A stretch of DNA of 64,000 nucleotides from Lactobacillus kimbladii (GTDB taxonomy: Bacteria > Bacillota > Bacilli > Lactobacillales > Lactobacillaceae), in NCBI RefSeq assembly GCF_014323605.1, contig NZ_SCMB01000006.1, positions 27,428 through 91,427 of the forward strand, written 5' to 3'. The stretch's first letter is position 1. Each line of letters starts with the position of its first letter. A program made the position numbers and the translations under genes. Under the pieces are notes generated by a model. The model was not told where the DNA came from and made no database searches. It worked only from the letters and a program-made list of their open reading frames with translations. Shown here piece after piece: positions 24,510 to 33,309 of the stretch.

Positions 24510-25199
24510 TTGAAGGTAAAATCTATCTTAGTTAAATCAGCAGCAGTAGCAGCATTATCTGCTTCAGGTGTTGCAATTATGACTAGCGTTAAAGCAAATG
24601 ACGTTCAAGCAGCTACAGTAGAAAATGATGCAGCAGTTGTAACAGTTAACTACGTTGATGGCAATTCAATTCGCGTGTGGAACAGTTACAAACATCCTGA
24701 AGCTACTGGGCAAATTTTACCAAGTAATTCTTCTTGGAAAGTCATTAAAACTGCTTACGATAAAAAGGGTCACAAGTGGTATGACTTAGGCAAGAACCAA
24801 TGGGTTAAGGCTAAATACGTTAATAAAGGCTATCATCCAGTAAATGAATCTCAAAACTTTGCAACTAGCAGTCAAACAGAAAACAGTACAGTTTCTAATG
24901 CTAATAATGTAGAAACTACGAATTATACTAACAATACTGCAGCTACAAATATTAATTACACAACTGCTTCATCTGATTCAGAGGCTGGAGCAAAGTCGTG
25001 GATTGCCAGTCGTGAATCTGGTGGCTCATACAGTGCACAAAATGGTCAATATATTGGTAAATATCAGCTTTCTGCTGCATACCTTAACGGAGACTATTCA
25101 GCTGCTAACCAAGAACGTGTTGCTAACAACTACGTTACTAATCGTTACGGCTCATGGGCAGCAGCTAAACAATTCTGGCAAGCTAATGGCTGGTACTAA
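24510..25199 (+). CDS. apf: Aggregation-promoting-factor-like surface protein (Apf)
   Basis: 229 aa from TTG 24510, chosen because AAGGAG (24494-24499) lies about 10 nt upstream and the product opens with a clean signal peptide (KVKSILVKSAAVAALSASG, cleavage near VQAA). A wall-binding SH3/SLAP-like domain (about 45-110), an Asn/Thr/Ser-rich linker and a C-terminal Apf module follow (WIASRESGGSYSAQNGQY to QANGWY). That module is lysozyme/transglycosylase-like (Glu in SRESGG). Apf proteins affect cell shape and aggregation in lactobacilli and are highly expressed, which fits the long structured leader. Confidence 0.9.
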   Translation: MKVKSILVKSAAVAALSASGVAIMTSVKANDVQAATVENDAAVVTVNYVDGNSIRVWNSYKHPEATGQILPSNSSWKVIKTAYDKKGHKWYDLGKNQWVKAKYVNKGYHPVNESQNFATSSQTENSTVSNANNVETTNYTNNTAATNINYTTASSDSEAGAKSWIASRESGGSYSAQNGQYIGKYQLSAAYLNGDYSAANQERVANNYVTNRYGSWAAAKQFWQANGWY

Positions 25200-25296
25200 T
25201 TAGTTAGCCAGTTTAAAAACAGAATATTTAAAAAAGTAAGCAGACACTGGTTGAAAAACTGATGTGAACACTAAAATTAGGATACTTTATTAGTTG

Positions 25297-25530
25297 TTAA
25301 TTGAGGACTAACTGCCGATATTTAATCGGAGTTAGTCCTTTTAGTTTGATCTTACTTTTTTTCTGATTGTAATACTCAATGTAGTCTCTGATTACTTCTT
25401 TAAGTTCATTGAAATTTTCAAACTACTTTTCAAAACTGTAAAACATTTCATTTGAGTTTGCCGAAGAAACTTTCTCATTATTCCCTCATTATGAAAATTG
25501 CTTTTTCGTGCCGTTGATTGGCTAAAGACA
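25297..25530 (-). pseudogene. IS3-family (IS150-like) transposase remnant
   Basis: The minus strand reads FENFNELKEVIRDYIEYYNQ then KKSKIKLKGLTPIKYRQLVLN and stops: the C-terminus of an IS3-family OrfB integrase. Upstream the frame holds a stop (EMFYSFEK then TAG) and frameshifts around the expected ESFFGKLK motif. No intact transposase or complete ends are seen. The rest of 25200-26163 has no convincing gene. A short minus-strand frame at 25572-25826 has no recognisable family. Confidence 0.8.
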
Positions 25531-26045
25531 TGATTTTTGAGCTACTCTTGAAATTAGGTGTTTAAGTATTGTCAACTTGCTCGTTCTCCGAGGGCTTGCT
25601 CCTTAAAGTCATTTATAATATAAGTCTGGTCTAAAATAGCCAGGGCATGAGGTGCAATCATTGCTAGCAAGTAAACAATATTGGCCCTTCTAACTGGATA
25701 ACTTCGACTTAATTCACCAAAATTAATTTGATAAAAATGAAAAGTGATAGATTTCAACTTTAACTTGCTTAGATAGTTTAGCAAAAAATATCTCCTAAAT
25801 TTAGAGGCCTTATTAATAAAACCCAATGCTTGTTTTTAATTTAGTTTGTGTAAATTAATTTCGTTTTAACAATGTATCTCCTATTTGTTAAGTCAATAAT
25901 ATAACCACTTTAATACCTGCAATAGCTAGTTATTGCATTAACTGATAGAGCAGATTTCTAATAAAGCCTAGCACGTTTTTTGAAAATTTTGTTAGTTTTA
26001 TAGTTTAATTACACCGCACTTCGTCAAAACATCCATGTGCTTTCG

Positions 26046-26076
<31 letters not shown>

Positions 26077-26108
26077 TGACTAAAAACTTATTTACTTTTG
26101 CACAAATA

Positions 26109-26114
26109 TATAAT
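26109..26114 (+). promoter_or_regulatory. Candidate -10 element of the bacteriocin operon
   Basis: TATAAT 26109-26114, 50 bp before the precursor start; -35 region weak (ACTTAT at 26086-26091, 17-bp spacing). Confidence 0.45.
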
Positions 26115-26163
26115 AGTATAGATATATAACAGATGTTATTATTAAGCTTGTAGGAGAAATAAA

Positions 26164-26552
26164 ATGAACATAATTAGTCGTAAGAATATTATTAGTTTTA
26201 TCGGAAGTACTACTTTATTTTCCTTAGTTTATTTTGTGTCACTACTGTAATGGCACGTACAACTAAATTTGGAACAGCACATAGAGGTGCATGGAGTACT
26301 GAAACTTTGAATGTATATTATCATGGTGGTGTATACTTCTATCCCCACTATGCTAATCATACTAAAAGAGGATTTGCGAAATATACTAGAGGGGGTAGGA
26401 TCGTCACAAAAAATAAAACTTCATCCGTTGGTAACCTTGGTAAATATCGTAAACACTACCCAAAATCTGAAAAAATTCAAGTTAAGATTCATTGCTGGGA
26501 CAGCTTTAATCCGCATGCACCAAAAACGAGATTTTATTATAAGTTTAAATAA
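26164..26552 (+). pseudogene. Lactococcin-972-like bacteriocin precursor with a frameshift in its signal peptide
   Basis: ATG 26164, with TAGGAGA upstream, starts MNIISRKNIISF and a hydrophobic stretch but stops at 26248-26250. The +1-shifted frame continues with TTVMA (a good signal cleavage site) and RTTKFGTAHRGAWSTET through to YYKFK at 26552. Adding one T to the TTTT run near 26232-26235 would join both into one 129-130 aa precursor. The mature part, about 99 aa with YYHG, many His/Lys/Tyr and an aromatic C-terminus, resembles lactococcin 972, a lipid II-binding Sec-exported bacteriocin. Neighbours match that system. It could be a true mutation, a phase-variable tract or a base-call error. 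Translation from ATG 26250 would give an unexported cytosolic form. Confidence 0.6.
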
Positions 26553-26584
26553 TTTATTATTGTAAGTAAGGTTTTGATTTATTA

Positions 26585-27028
26585 GTGAATAAAAATGTTT
26601 TAAAGTCAACTGATTTTTGTTATAGCTTTTTGACGGAATTAATAAACAACATTGTAATTGCATTATATATTTTAAATAATCTTGCTCCCAAGGATATTCC
26701 TGGTACTTTGCAACTGATTTTTAATAGCAATATTCTTGTCCTATTTATCCCAATATTTCTTAACACTGTTACTCTTCTCTTCATGTATCACTTAGATGAA
26801 CGTACAAGAAAAGAGAAACAAGTGCGAATTATAGTTGGGTCAACAATACGACGCATGAAGTATCAAAGCCCGTCATTATTAATGATTACTAATTTTGTTG
26901 CTGTAATTTTCACTTGCATAATAATTATGTGTATATATTCACTTTTTGAAAAACTTTACTTAATTTTTATTGTGACAAGTGCATTTAGATTAAGCATACT
27001 AGTGATTATTACTTTTATTAAAACTTAA
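26585..27028 (+). CDS. Small FtsX-like membrane protein of the bacteriocin locus
   Basis: 147 aa from GTG 26585, with about four predicted membrane segments. DERTRKEKQVRIIVGSTIRR between helices recalls the coupling loop of FtsX/MacB permeases. The ribosome site is poor (AAGTAAGG lies about 14 nt upstream), so the start is uncertain. Lcn972-type loci usually encode one large integral membrane protein (about 650-700 aa) beside the ABC ATPase; here the membrane part is split over this gene and the next. Possibly immunity or export. Confidence 0.6.
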   Translation: MNKNVLKSTDFCYSFLTELINNIVIALYILNNLAPKDIPGTLQLIFNSNILVLFIPIFLNTVTLLFMYHLDERTRKEKQVRIIVGSTIRRMKYQSPSLLMITNFVAVIFTCIIIMCIYSLFEKLYLIFIVTSAFRLSILVIITFIKT

Positions 27029-27051
27029 TTGATAAAAGGGAGTTCAGAATA

Positions 27052-28290
27052 GTGTATAGTGAATTTATTAAAAATGTATTTTTAAAGCGTGTGGTTTTAG
27101 TCCTCTTAACGTTGGTTACTATGGTGTCCTTTAGTTTTATTTCTTATACTCTCATCCGTTCTAACTTACATGTCTTACAAAGCAAGAACGATTTAAAACA
27201 ATTAATTAAAAAAGATGTATTTATGGGAAATGACCAAACGACTAGTGATCAAATTGATTATATTTTTGACGAAAAAAATTCTAATCGATCGAATAAAAAA
27301 GCACAGAAATTGTTTAATTATATTGATCATAACTATGATTATTCATCTAGTTGGTCAGATCAAATTGATATGCCAAATGGATATAGAAACATAGAAATAT
27401 ATACAATTAATAGTAATTACTTTAAATTTTATCCTCTTAAAGTTAAAAAGGGGAGATTGTTTTCAAAATCAGATTATATTGGTAATAAAAAAGAAATACC
27501 AGTGATAGTTGGTGCAGGATTAAGGAAAGTAAAACTTGGATCAACTTTTAAGGATTTAAGTCAGCCAGTTGGGAAAAAAGAAACTTATAAAGTTATTGGC
27601 ATCATGAAAGAAAATACAAGATTACCATCAGCTTACATGTTGGATGGAAGTTATATGCTCAATAAAACTATATTTAGACCGTTGACTGATAAAGATAAGA
27701 AGCATATTAATGTAGATCAACTAACTGAAATGTATCAAGATTTATTAATCTACAATACTTCTAAAAATAAAGTTTCAAAACTAGCTAAAACTATTAGAAA
27801 AGAAAACCTTGGTAATGTTAAGTTTTATTCAATAAAAGAAAACATTAAATTTTTCTATTCGACTTACAACTCAAGAGCTTTATTATACTTAGTATTATCA
27901 TTGGTCATGTTGATAATTTTCATAGGATTATTCTTATGGAATATTTGGAAAAGTTTATCAGAATCAAGACAAGAAATTGCAATTAGAATTTCACTTGGGT
28001 TGAGAAAATATCATTTGTATATCATAACTTTCCTGTATCAGTTATTGCTTACAATATTTTCATTCATACCAGTTACTATCTACGCGGTTAGAAATTCTTA
28101 TGTATTAGCAACAGATCGCTTTGATGATCAAACACAAATAATTTTATCATCTCTTCTTCCTAAAATAGAATCAATCAGCTTAATTCTTAGTTTTTTAATA
28201 TTATTGGTTATAGGTACTTTTTCCTCCATGTTAATTATTTATAAATTTAATAAAACACCTTTAACCTTAAGGATGGGGAGCGACTCATGA
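27052..28290 (+). CDS. MacB/FtsX-type ABC permease of the bacteriocin locus
   Basis: 412 aa from GTG 27052 (AAGGGAG upstream). N-terminal membrane helix (about 12-35), a large extracytoplasmic domain (about 40-270), then three helices with the FtsX-type loop SESRQEIAIRISLGLRKYHL. Its stop overlaps the ATPase start (ATGA), so the two are translationally coupled. Likely forms an export or self-protection transporter with the ATPase. Confidence 0.8.
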   Translation: MYSEFIKNVFLKRVVLVLLTLVTMVSFSFISYTLIRSNLHVLQSKNDLKQLIKKDVFMGNDQTTSDQIDYIFDEKNSNRSNKKAQKLFNYIDHNYDYSSSWSDQIDMPNGYRNIEIYTINSNYFKFYPLKVKKGRLFSKSDYIGNKKEIPVIVGAGLRKVKLGSTFKDLSQPVGKKETYKVIGIMKENTRLPSAYMLDGSYMLNKTIFRPLTDKDKKHINVDQLTEMYQDLLIYNTSKNKVSKLAKTIRKENLGNVKFYSIKENIKFFYSTYNSRALLYLVLSLVMLIIFIGLFLWNIWKSLSESRQEIAIRISLGLRKYHLYIITFLYQLLLTIFSFIPVTIYAVRNSYVLATDRFDDQTQIILSSLLPKIESISLILSFLILLVIGTFSSMLIIYKFNKTPLTLRMGSDS

Positions 28291-28964
28291 GTAAAGTAGT
28301 AAATGTTAAACATTTAAGTAAGGGCTTTGAAAAAAACAAATTTATTTTAAAAGATATCGATTTTTCTTTAGAAAAAGGTTCTATGACAGCATTAATTGGT
28401 GCTTCTGGTGAAGGTAAGACAACTTTTTTGAATTTGATTGGTTCACTAGATAATTCATACAGTGGTCAAATTATTGTTGCAGGGCAAGATTTATCACTGT
28501 GCAACGATAAAAAATTATCACATTTACGCAATACAAAAATTGGATTTGTATTACAAGAACCAATCTTAATTCAAAGACTTTCAGTAGAACAGAATATTTT
28601 ATTGCCTACGGTTTATTTGCCTTCAAAAGCAAAGAACAAAACCAAAATTATAAGTAGAATGCATAAGTTGGCTCAATATTTAGATATAGATTCTCTCCTC
28701 CCAAGAGATCCAAATACCTTATCAGGTGGACAAAAGCAACGAGTTGTTGCTGTTAGAGCTCTAATTAATGATCCAGAAATTGTATTAGCAGATGAACCTA
28801 CTGGGTCCCTAGATGAAAAAAACGCTAAAACTATCATAAGGCTGTTTAAAAAGATAAAAGATGAAGGTAAAGCAATTTTGACAGTGACGCATGATAAAGA
28901 AGTTGCTGCACTGCACGAAAATATATTTAGACTTAGTAATGGGAAAATTACGAAAGTAAATTAA
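28287..28964 (+). CDS. ABC transporter ATPase, bacteriocin (lactococcin 972) group
   Basis: 225 aa. Walker A GASGEGKTT, Q-loop VLQEPILIQ, signature TLSGGQKQRV, Walker B IVLADEPTGSLDE, H-loop TVTHDKEV. Overlaps the permease stop by 4 nt. The compact size and context match the ATPase of Lcn972-type loci. Energises the FtsX-type permease, giving export or immunity. Confidence 0.85.
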   Translation: MSKVVNVKHLSKGFEKNKFILKDIDFSLEKGSMTALIGASGEGKTTFLNLIGSLDNSYSGQIIVAGQDLSLCNDKKLSHLRNTKIGFVLQEPILIQRLSVEQNILLPTVYLPSKAKNKTKIISRMHKLAQYLDIDSLLPRDPNTLSGGQKQRVVAVRALINDPEIVLADEPTGSLDEKNAKTIIRLFKKIKDEGKAILTVTHDKEVAALHENIFRLSNGKITKVN

Positions 28965-28980
28965 AGAAAGTGGCGTAACT

Positions 28981-29130
28981 ATGGGATTTGGAATAATGAG
29001 CCTATCTTTTATACTAGGACTGATATTAGTTATTCTCTGTTTAAAGAAGAACTTTGCTAAGGAAATTAGGTTAAGTTTATTATTTGTAGGAATTATACTG
29101 ATAGCATTTGCAGTATATTTAGCTTTATAG
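28981..29130 (+). CDS. Small two-helix membrane protein, 49 aa
   Basis: MGFGIMSLSFILGLILVILC, a short basic loop KKNFAKEIR, then a second hydrophobic helix ending AVYLAL. It starts 16 nt after the ATPase and just before the operon terminator, so it is the last gene of the bacteriocin locus. Role unknown; small membrane proteins in this position are candidate immunity proteins. Confidence 0.65.
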   Translation: MGFGIMSLSFILGLILVILCLKKNFAKEIRLSLLFVGIILIAFAVYLAL

Positions 29131-29136
29131 CTCATA

Positions 29137-29180
29137 TAAGAGAGAGATTTTCTAAAAGAAATCTTTCTCTTATTCATTTT
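29137..29180 (+). terminator. Terminator of the bacteriocin operon
   Basis: TAAGAGAGAGATTT / AAATCTTTCTCTTA (29137-29150, 29159-29172; one G-T pair), then TTCATTTTAT. Confidence 0.85.
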
Positions 29181-29218
29181 ATAGTATTAATAGTGTTTAA
29201 TTTTTTTAGTTTTTAAAC

Positions 29219-29880
29219 TTAATGATTAACTGCATATGTAAATTTATCACTGCGAATAATTTCTCGCGTTATGTGTAAAGGAAGTTGTGATCATTATAGA
29301 CTAGATCCTTAATTCGCATTAATGGTGTTTTTTGTCAACACTAAGCAAAAAAGATTCTTCTCTGTTTGCAACCGCAATTTTAAAAGTTCTCTTACCCTTA
29401 CTAGGAATATGAAATTTGTTTTGTGAAATTTAGTATAATGGCATGTTAAGATCTCCCGTTTTAATGTTTTCAAATTTTGGACCAAGATAAATCCATTCAA
29501 GGCAAAATGGAATGTCATCGATATATCTCAAACGTTTAATTTCTATTTTTTGCTGTTCACTAGTAGTTTAGAGAAATGTATTTTGTTTATCATTACTCAT
29601 AACACTTTTGATGTTACTTAGATGATTAGAAATTTTTTGCCAGTCCTAGCGGTACTGTCTGTTAAACTTGAAAATTTTTGATTTTGAATTTTAATTTCAT
29701 TACTTTTGTCAGAAACACAAGTTATTTTATCATAAAGCTTAATAAAGTAATTTTCTTCACTTAAAATTTTAAGAGTCTTACAAACAGTCGTGAGGCTAAC
29801 GAAAGTTTTAAAGCCAGTGCACAAGTAATTAAGGTGAAAAAGTAGAATAACCAGGCAAAATAAAATCAAGATTAAAAGCA
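29219..29880 (-). pseudogene. Decayed GntR/UTRA transcriptional regulator
   Basis: On the minus strand, GntR helix-turn-helix parts are readable in shifted frames (TTVCKTLKILSEENYFIKLY then CVSDKS, 29700-29810). They are followed by UTRA pieces (IDDIPFCLEWIYLGPKFENI; RIKDLVYNDHN; PLHITREIIRSDKFTY) and a stop at 29219. Several frameshifts and stops interrupt it. A real but broken sugar-operon regulator. Confidence 0.75.
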
Positions 29881-30216
29881 AAGACGGCTCTTTATATTGA
29901 ACGAATGGTTAAATTTAGGTAATGGTGAACCTGTGTTATTAGAATGCAACTACTTTCCTTTGCTTCGCTTTTTTGGACTGGAAAAGGTTGACTTAAGCAA
30001 ATCTTTATATTAGGTTTTACACAGCCAATATCACATAAAAGAAGTAAAGCCGCGGGACATAGCTATTAGTATTGCCATAGCAAGTTTGAGTGAAGCTAGA
30101 GTTTTGCAGAAGTCTGTTGGTTTTCGTTTTCCTTTGTTATTATCAAAAATAAGCTTTAAAGATGGAAATAAGAACATTGTACATATAGGAAAGCAATATA
30201 ATATTTCTGAGAGGTA
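29875..30216 (+). pseudogene. Fragment of a second GntR-type UTRA domain
   Basis: On the plus strand: YIERMVKF, then after a frameshift NGEPVLLECNYFPLLRFFGL, EKVDLSKSLY, VKPRDIAISIA and, near the end, IGKQYNISER. This is the ligand-binding half of a GntR/HutC regulator without its DNA-binding half. It abuts the other remnant head-to-head. The following 200 bp (30217-30420) hold only the leader of the next gene. Confidence 0.65.
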
Positions 30217-30420
30217 ACTTAATCTTAAAAAATCATTTTGGAAACTAGTATGTTTGGTAATCGACATTTACTCATAACCGCTTTTATTTAAAATAAGCTA
30301 AAAATATTACAAAATGTTTCTTAATTGAAAAAATAATTTAATTGGCAATCTCTCATAATAAGTTTAGAATTAAAATGTGTACCATAAAGAGCCAATTTAG
30401 AAAAACTCTCGAGGAAGAAT

Positions 30421-31479
30421 ATGAAGAAAAGCAAATTTGCTATTGCCGTAGTTAATATTATTTTTTTAATCACTATTCCAGGAATAACTATAGGCGAAGC
30501 TGAACAAGTAACGGCAGCCACTATCAAGGGCTATGTTAAAGTAAAAAAGAAGAAAAAAGTTCGCCTGTATAAAATTTCCGGAAAACATTCTAATTTTTAT
30601 GCAGAATCTAAATACAAGTATCCATATAGTGCCAAGAAAAAAATTGGTAAGAAAAAAAGAACGGCCTATAAAATTGGTAACAATTCACATTGGATTTTAG
30701 CTAAAGATGTTAAAGTAGTTAAAAAGAGCACCAAAAGAGTATATACCCAGGCAAGAATGAAATTACCGAAGGGTTACACTAAAACTGAGTTGCTACTCGC
30801 TTATCAGGGTAAACCCAGCAAGAATTTTATTAATGCTTCAATGCAAGGGATGAAAACTAATGATTTTAGTCGTCTCAAAGTATCTGAAAGTAAAGCTGAT
30901 GATGCAACTCAGGTTGACCTAAATCAGCTTACACCTAAGCAAATTGGAGATATAACTGCTTTTTCTCTTCGCCTTATTAATGAAGCAAGGAATGATTTAA
31001 ATTTAGCTCCCTGGGTTGAAAGTAATGGAACTAGAAAATTAGCGGCAGATATTGCCTTGGAATATACTAAAAATAATAAAACAATTAAGGACAGTCATTA
31101 TGTTCCCGGTATTATTCGCGCTTGTCATGCTAATGGACTTAACCTTGACGATAATTTTGTTGAAGATATGGCCGGCTTTTATAATATTAGCCCCACAATG
31201 TCTATGACGGAATTAAAGAAAAGTGTTTATTTTGGTTTAAAACAAATGATTTTTGGCTACGTTGGCAGCGGTGAAAAAGAGAGATCTGACCGAAGTTATT
31301 ATCAAGAATGGGAACATGCCGGGGACTTGTTTAACATCCAAGGCTCGCTTCATGATGGTGATTATAATTATTATGGATTTAGTATTTCGCATAATGATAA
31401 TATTTGTTCCATGCATTTTATTAGCGTTCCTACGTATGTAGTTAAAAGTAAAAAGTATAATAATGGTTTTCAGCCATAA
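30421..31479 (+). CDS. Secreted SEC10/PgrA-type CAP-domain surface protein
   Basis: 352 aa. Signal peptide 1-about 34 (VVNIIFLITIPGITIGEA, cleavage near VTAA). A very basic wall-binding region rich in Lys/Tyr follows (about 35-110; SLAP/SH3-like), then a C-terminal CAP-like domain of the SEC10/PgrA type (about 175-345; SLRLINEARNDLNLAPWVE, EDMAGFYNIS, WEHAGDLF). The start has GAGGAAG 4 nt upstream. Such proteins are common in lactobacilli; the function is unproven, and here no plasmid genes are nearby. Confidence 0.8.
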   Translation: MKKSKFAIAVVNIIFLITIPGITIGEAEQVTAATIKGYVKVKKKKKVRLYKISGKHSNFYAESKYKYPYSAKKKIGKKKRTAYKIGNNSHWILAKDVKVVKKSTKRVYTQARMKLPKGYTKTELLLAYQGKPSKNFINASMQGMKTNDFSRLKVSESKADDATQVDLNQLTPKQIGDITAFSLRLINEARNDLNLAPWVESNGTRKLAADIALEYTKNNKTIKDSHYVPGIIRACHANGLNLDDNFVEDMAGFYNISPTMSMTELKKSVYFGLKQMIFGYVGSGEKERSDRSYYQEWEHAGDLFNIQGSLHDGDYNYYGFSISHNDNICSMHFISVPTYVVKSKKYNNGFQP

Positions 31480-31510
31480 AAAGCAGCCTATTTGAAAGGC
31501 TGCTTTTATT
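31478..31510 (+). terminator. Rho-independent terminator
   Basis: AAGCAGCC / GGCTGCTT around a short loop (31481-31505) and TTTATT. Confidence 0.9.
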
Positions 31511-31558
31511 GTATAATTACTTTTAAAATACATTTGTGAAAGTACAGAGGAAAATAAA

Positions 31559-32074
31559 ATGTTAATTTATATTCGTTTGGCTGAAAAAGAAGATTTGGTC
31601 CAAATTATGAAAATCATTGATGAAGCAAAAGAATTGCTGAAAAAAGACGGTAATCCTCAATGGCAAAATGGCTCTCCTAACCGCAAAATGCTTGCAGAAG
31701 ATATAACTTTAAAGCGCGCATACTGTCTTGTGGCTAATAAAGAAATTGCCGGTGTTGCCGTTTTGTTAACAACGGCTGATCCCAATTATAATGAAATAGA
31801 TGGTGCTTGGAAAAATAATGATGAACAATATGCCACTATTCATAGGATAGCAATTAGCACAGAATTTCGTGGACAGCACCTGAGTCAATTTATGATGTCA
31901 AACTTGATATCGCGTGGGTTGATGCTGGGCATTCATAATTTCCGTATTGATACACATGGGGTCAATAAGCGCATGCAGGGGTTGATTAAAAGTTTAGGCT
32001 TTGAGTTTCGGGGAGTTGTTCAGGTTGATCAAACTGAAAATGGCGCTAGAAATGCCTATGAGCTTAATTTATAG
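31559..32074 (+). CDS. GNAT-family N-acetyltransferase
   Basis: 171 aa. GNAT fold with an acetyl-CoA binding segment around IHRIAISTEFRGQHLSQFMM and the C-terminal MQGLIKSLGFEFRGVV. Substrate unknown. GAGG lies 9 nt before the ATG. Single gene between terminator and tRNA. Confidence 0.85.
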   Translation: MLIYIRLAEKEDLVQIMKIIDEAKELLKKDGNPQWQNGSPNRKMLAEDITLKRAYCLVANKEIAGVAVLLTTADPNYNEIDGAWKNNDEQYATIHRIAISTEFRGQHLSQFMMSNLISRGLMLGIHNFRIDTHGVNKRMQGLIKSLGFEFRGVVQVDQTENGARNAYELNL

Positions 32075-32095
32075 CAAGAAAAAAGCTGTTTTCTC

Positions 32096-32124
32096 TTGAC
32101 TTGCAGGGCACAATTTCCTATACT
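32096..32124 (+). promoter_or_regulatory. Promoter of tRNA-Gln
   Basis: TTGACT 32096-32101 and TATACT 32119-32124, spacing 17. Confidence 0.85.
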
Positions 32125-32163
32125 ATTAAATGTTGAGCAAACAAGTAAAAGCTCAGATGGTAT

Positions 32164-32234
32164 TGGGTTATAGCCAAGCGGTAAGGCACTAGTTTTTGGT
32201 ACTAGTATGCGCTGGTTCGAATCCAGCTAACCCA
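32164..32234 (+). tRNA. tRNA-Gln (anticodon TTG), copy 1
   Basis: 71 nt without encoded CCA. Acceptor TGGGTTA / TAACCCA, anticodon stem-loop CTAGTTTTTGGTACTAG with TTG, T-loop GGTTCGAATCC. Identical in sequence to the copy at 34644-34714. Confidence 0.97.
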
Positions 32235-32261
32235 ATTGTTCTTACGAACACCCAACCCGAA

Positions 32262-32298
32262 AAGAGACAGTTCTGTAATAGGAGCTGTTTCTTTTTTT
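32262..32298 (+). terminator. Terminator after tRNA-Gln copy 1
   Basis: AGAGACAG / CTGTTTCT (one G-T pair) followed by seven T. Confidence 0.8.
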
Positions 32299-32396
32299 GC
32301 AGGAAAATTATACCAAAAATATTTTTGTTTTTTTGGTATTTTACTATTTAAAAATTAGGGAAAAGGGTTTATTATAACCTCTATGTTTGGTTTGTA

Positions 32397-33140
32397 ATGT
32401 TTTCTTTTTTTATGAGGTTTAACCAACACAAAAATATGAATAGTGGCAAAAATAAAACAATAGTATTTGGTCATAGAGGATATCCCGTGAAGTTTGCAGA
32501 AAACTCAATGGAAGGCTTCCGCAATGCTGTTCAAAATGGGGCAGAAGGGATTGAATTTGACGTTCACTTAACAAAGGACGGCATACCAGTAGTAATGCAC
32601 GATGAAAAAGTTGACCGAACAACTGATGGCACCGGTTATATTAAGGACTTTACTCTTAGTAACTTAAGGCAGCTGCACTTGTCAAATGGTGAGTCGGTAC
32701 CGACGCTGCAAGAATTATTTGAACTACTGGAAAATAAAAATATTCAAATAAATTTGGAATTTAAAACTGGAGTAATTCATTATCGAGGTATTGAAAATAC
32801 TGTGTTAAGCTTGGCTCAGCTTTATCACTTCGTTTATCCGATCATTTATTCTTCATTTGATTATGTTACACTAAAAAATTGCCAGGAAATTGATCCTAAC
32901 CAGATCTATTGCTACCTGACTGACGAAGAAGTAGTTAATTCAGCTAAATTAGTTAAAGATAACCACTTTGCTGGCATTCATCCAGGCAAGCTTTTACCAG
33001 GAGAGCAAGCAGTTACTGAACGAATTTGGACTGTTGATGACCCGCAAATTGCTAAACAATATTTTCAAAAACATGTTGCAGGAATTTTTACTAATAACTA
33101 CCCTATGATGATTAAATTACGTGATCAAATTCAGGGATAA
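32397..33140 (+). CDS. Glycerophosphodiester phosphodiesterase, cytosolic
   Basis: Up to 247 aa; GDPD TIM barrel with IVFGHRGYPVKFAENS, GIEFDVHLTKDGIPVVMHD, INLEFKTG and a C-terminal WTVDDPQ segment. It hydrolyses glycerophosphodiesters to glycerol-3-phosphate and an alcohol. No signal peptide. The start is ambiguous: ATGs at 32397, 32415 and 32436 all lack a good ribosome site; the conserved domain begins just after 32436. A second, secreted GDPD lies at 56919. Confidence 0.88.
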   Translation: MFSFFMRFNQHKNMNSGKNKTIVFGHRGYPVKFAENSMEGFRNAVQNGAEGIEFDVHLTKDGIPVVMHDEKVDRTTDGTGYIKDFTLSNLRQLHLSNGESVPTLQELFELLENKNIQINLEFKTGVIHYRGIENTVLSLAQLYHFVYPIIYSSFDYVTLKNCQEIDPNQIYCYLTDEEVVNSAKLVKDNHFAGIHPGKLLPGEQAVTERIWTVDDPQIAKQYFQKHVAGIFTNNYPMMIKLRDQIQG

Positions 33141-33174
33141 GCTAACCTATACGGAGTATTAAAATAGTTAATTT

Positions 33175-33214
33175 TAAAACACCTTTAACTTATACAGTTT
33201 AAAGGTGTTTTTAT
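33175..33214 (+). terminator. Terminator after GDPD gene
   Basis: AAAACACCTTTA / TAAAGGTGTTTT with T-rich tail. Confidence 0.9.
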
Positions 33215-33309
33215 ATGTAAAATTAGTTAATAATTAGAAAAATATTGTAGAAAAATAATTTTATTAAAGGTATAATCTATATAATTGAAAAGAAAGTTTG
33301 GTGAAAAAT

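Noticed and set aside
25572..25826. 84-codon minus-strand frame
   Set aside because: No ribosome site, no recognisable domain, and it lies in a decayed IS region; treated as non-coding or remnant.
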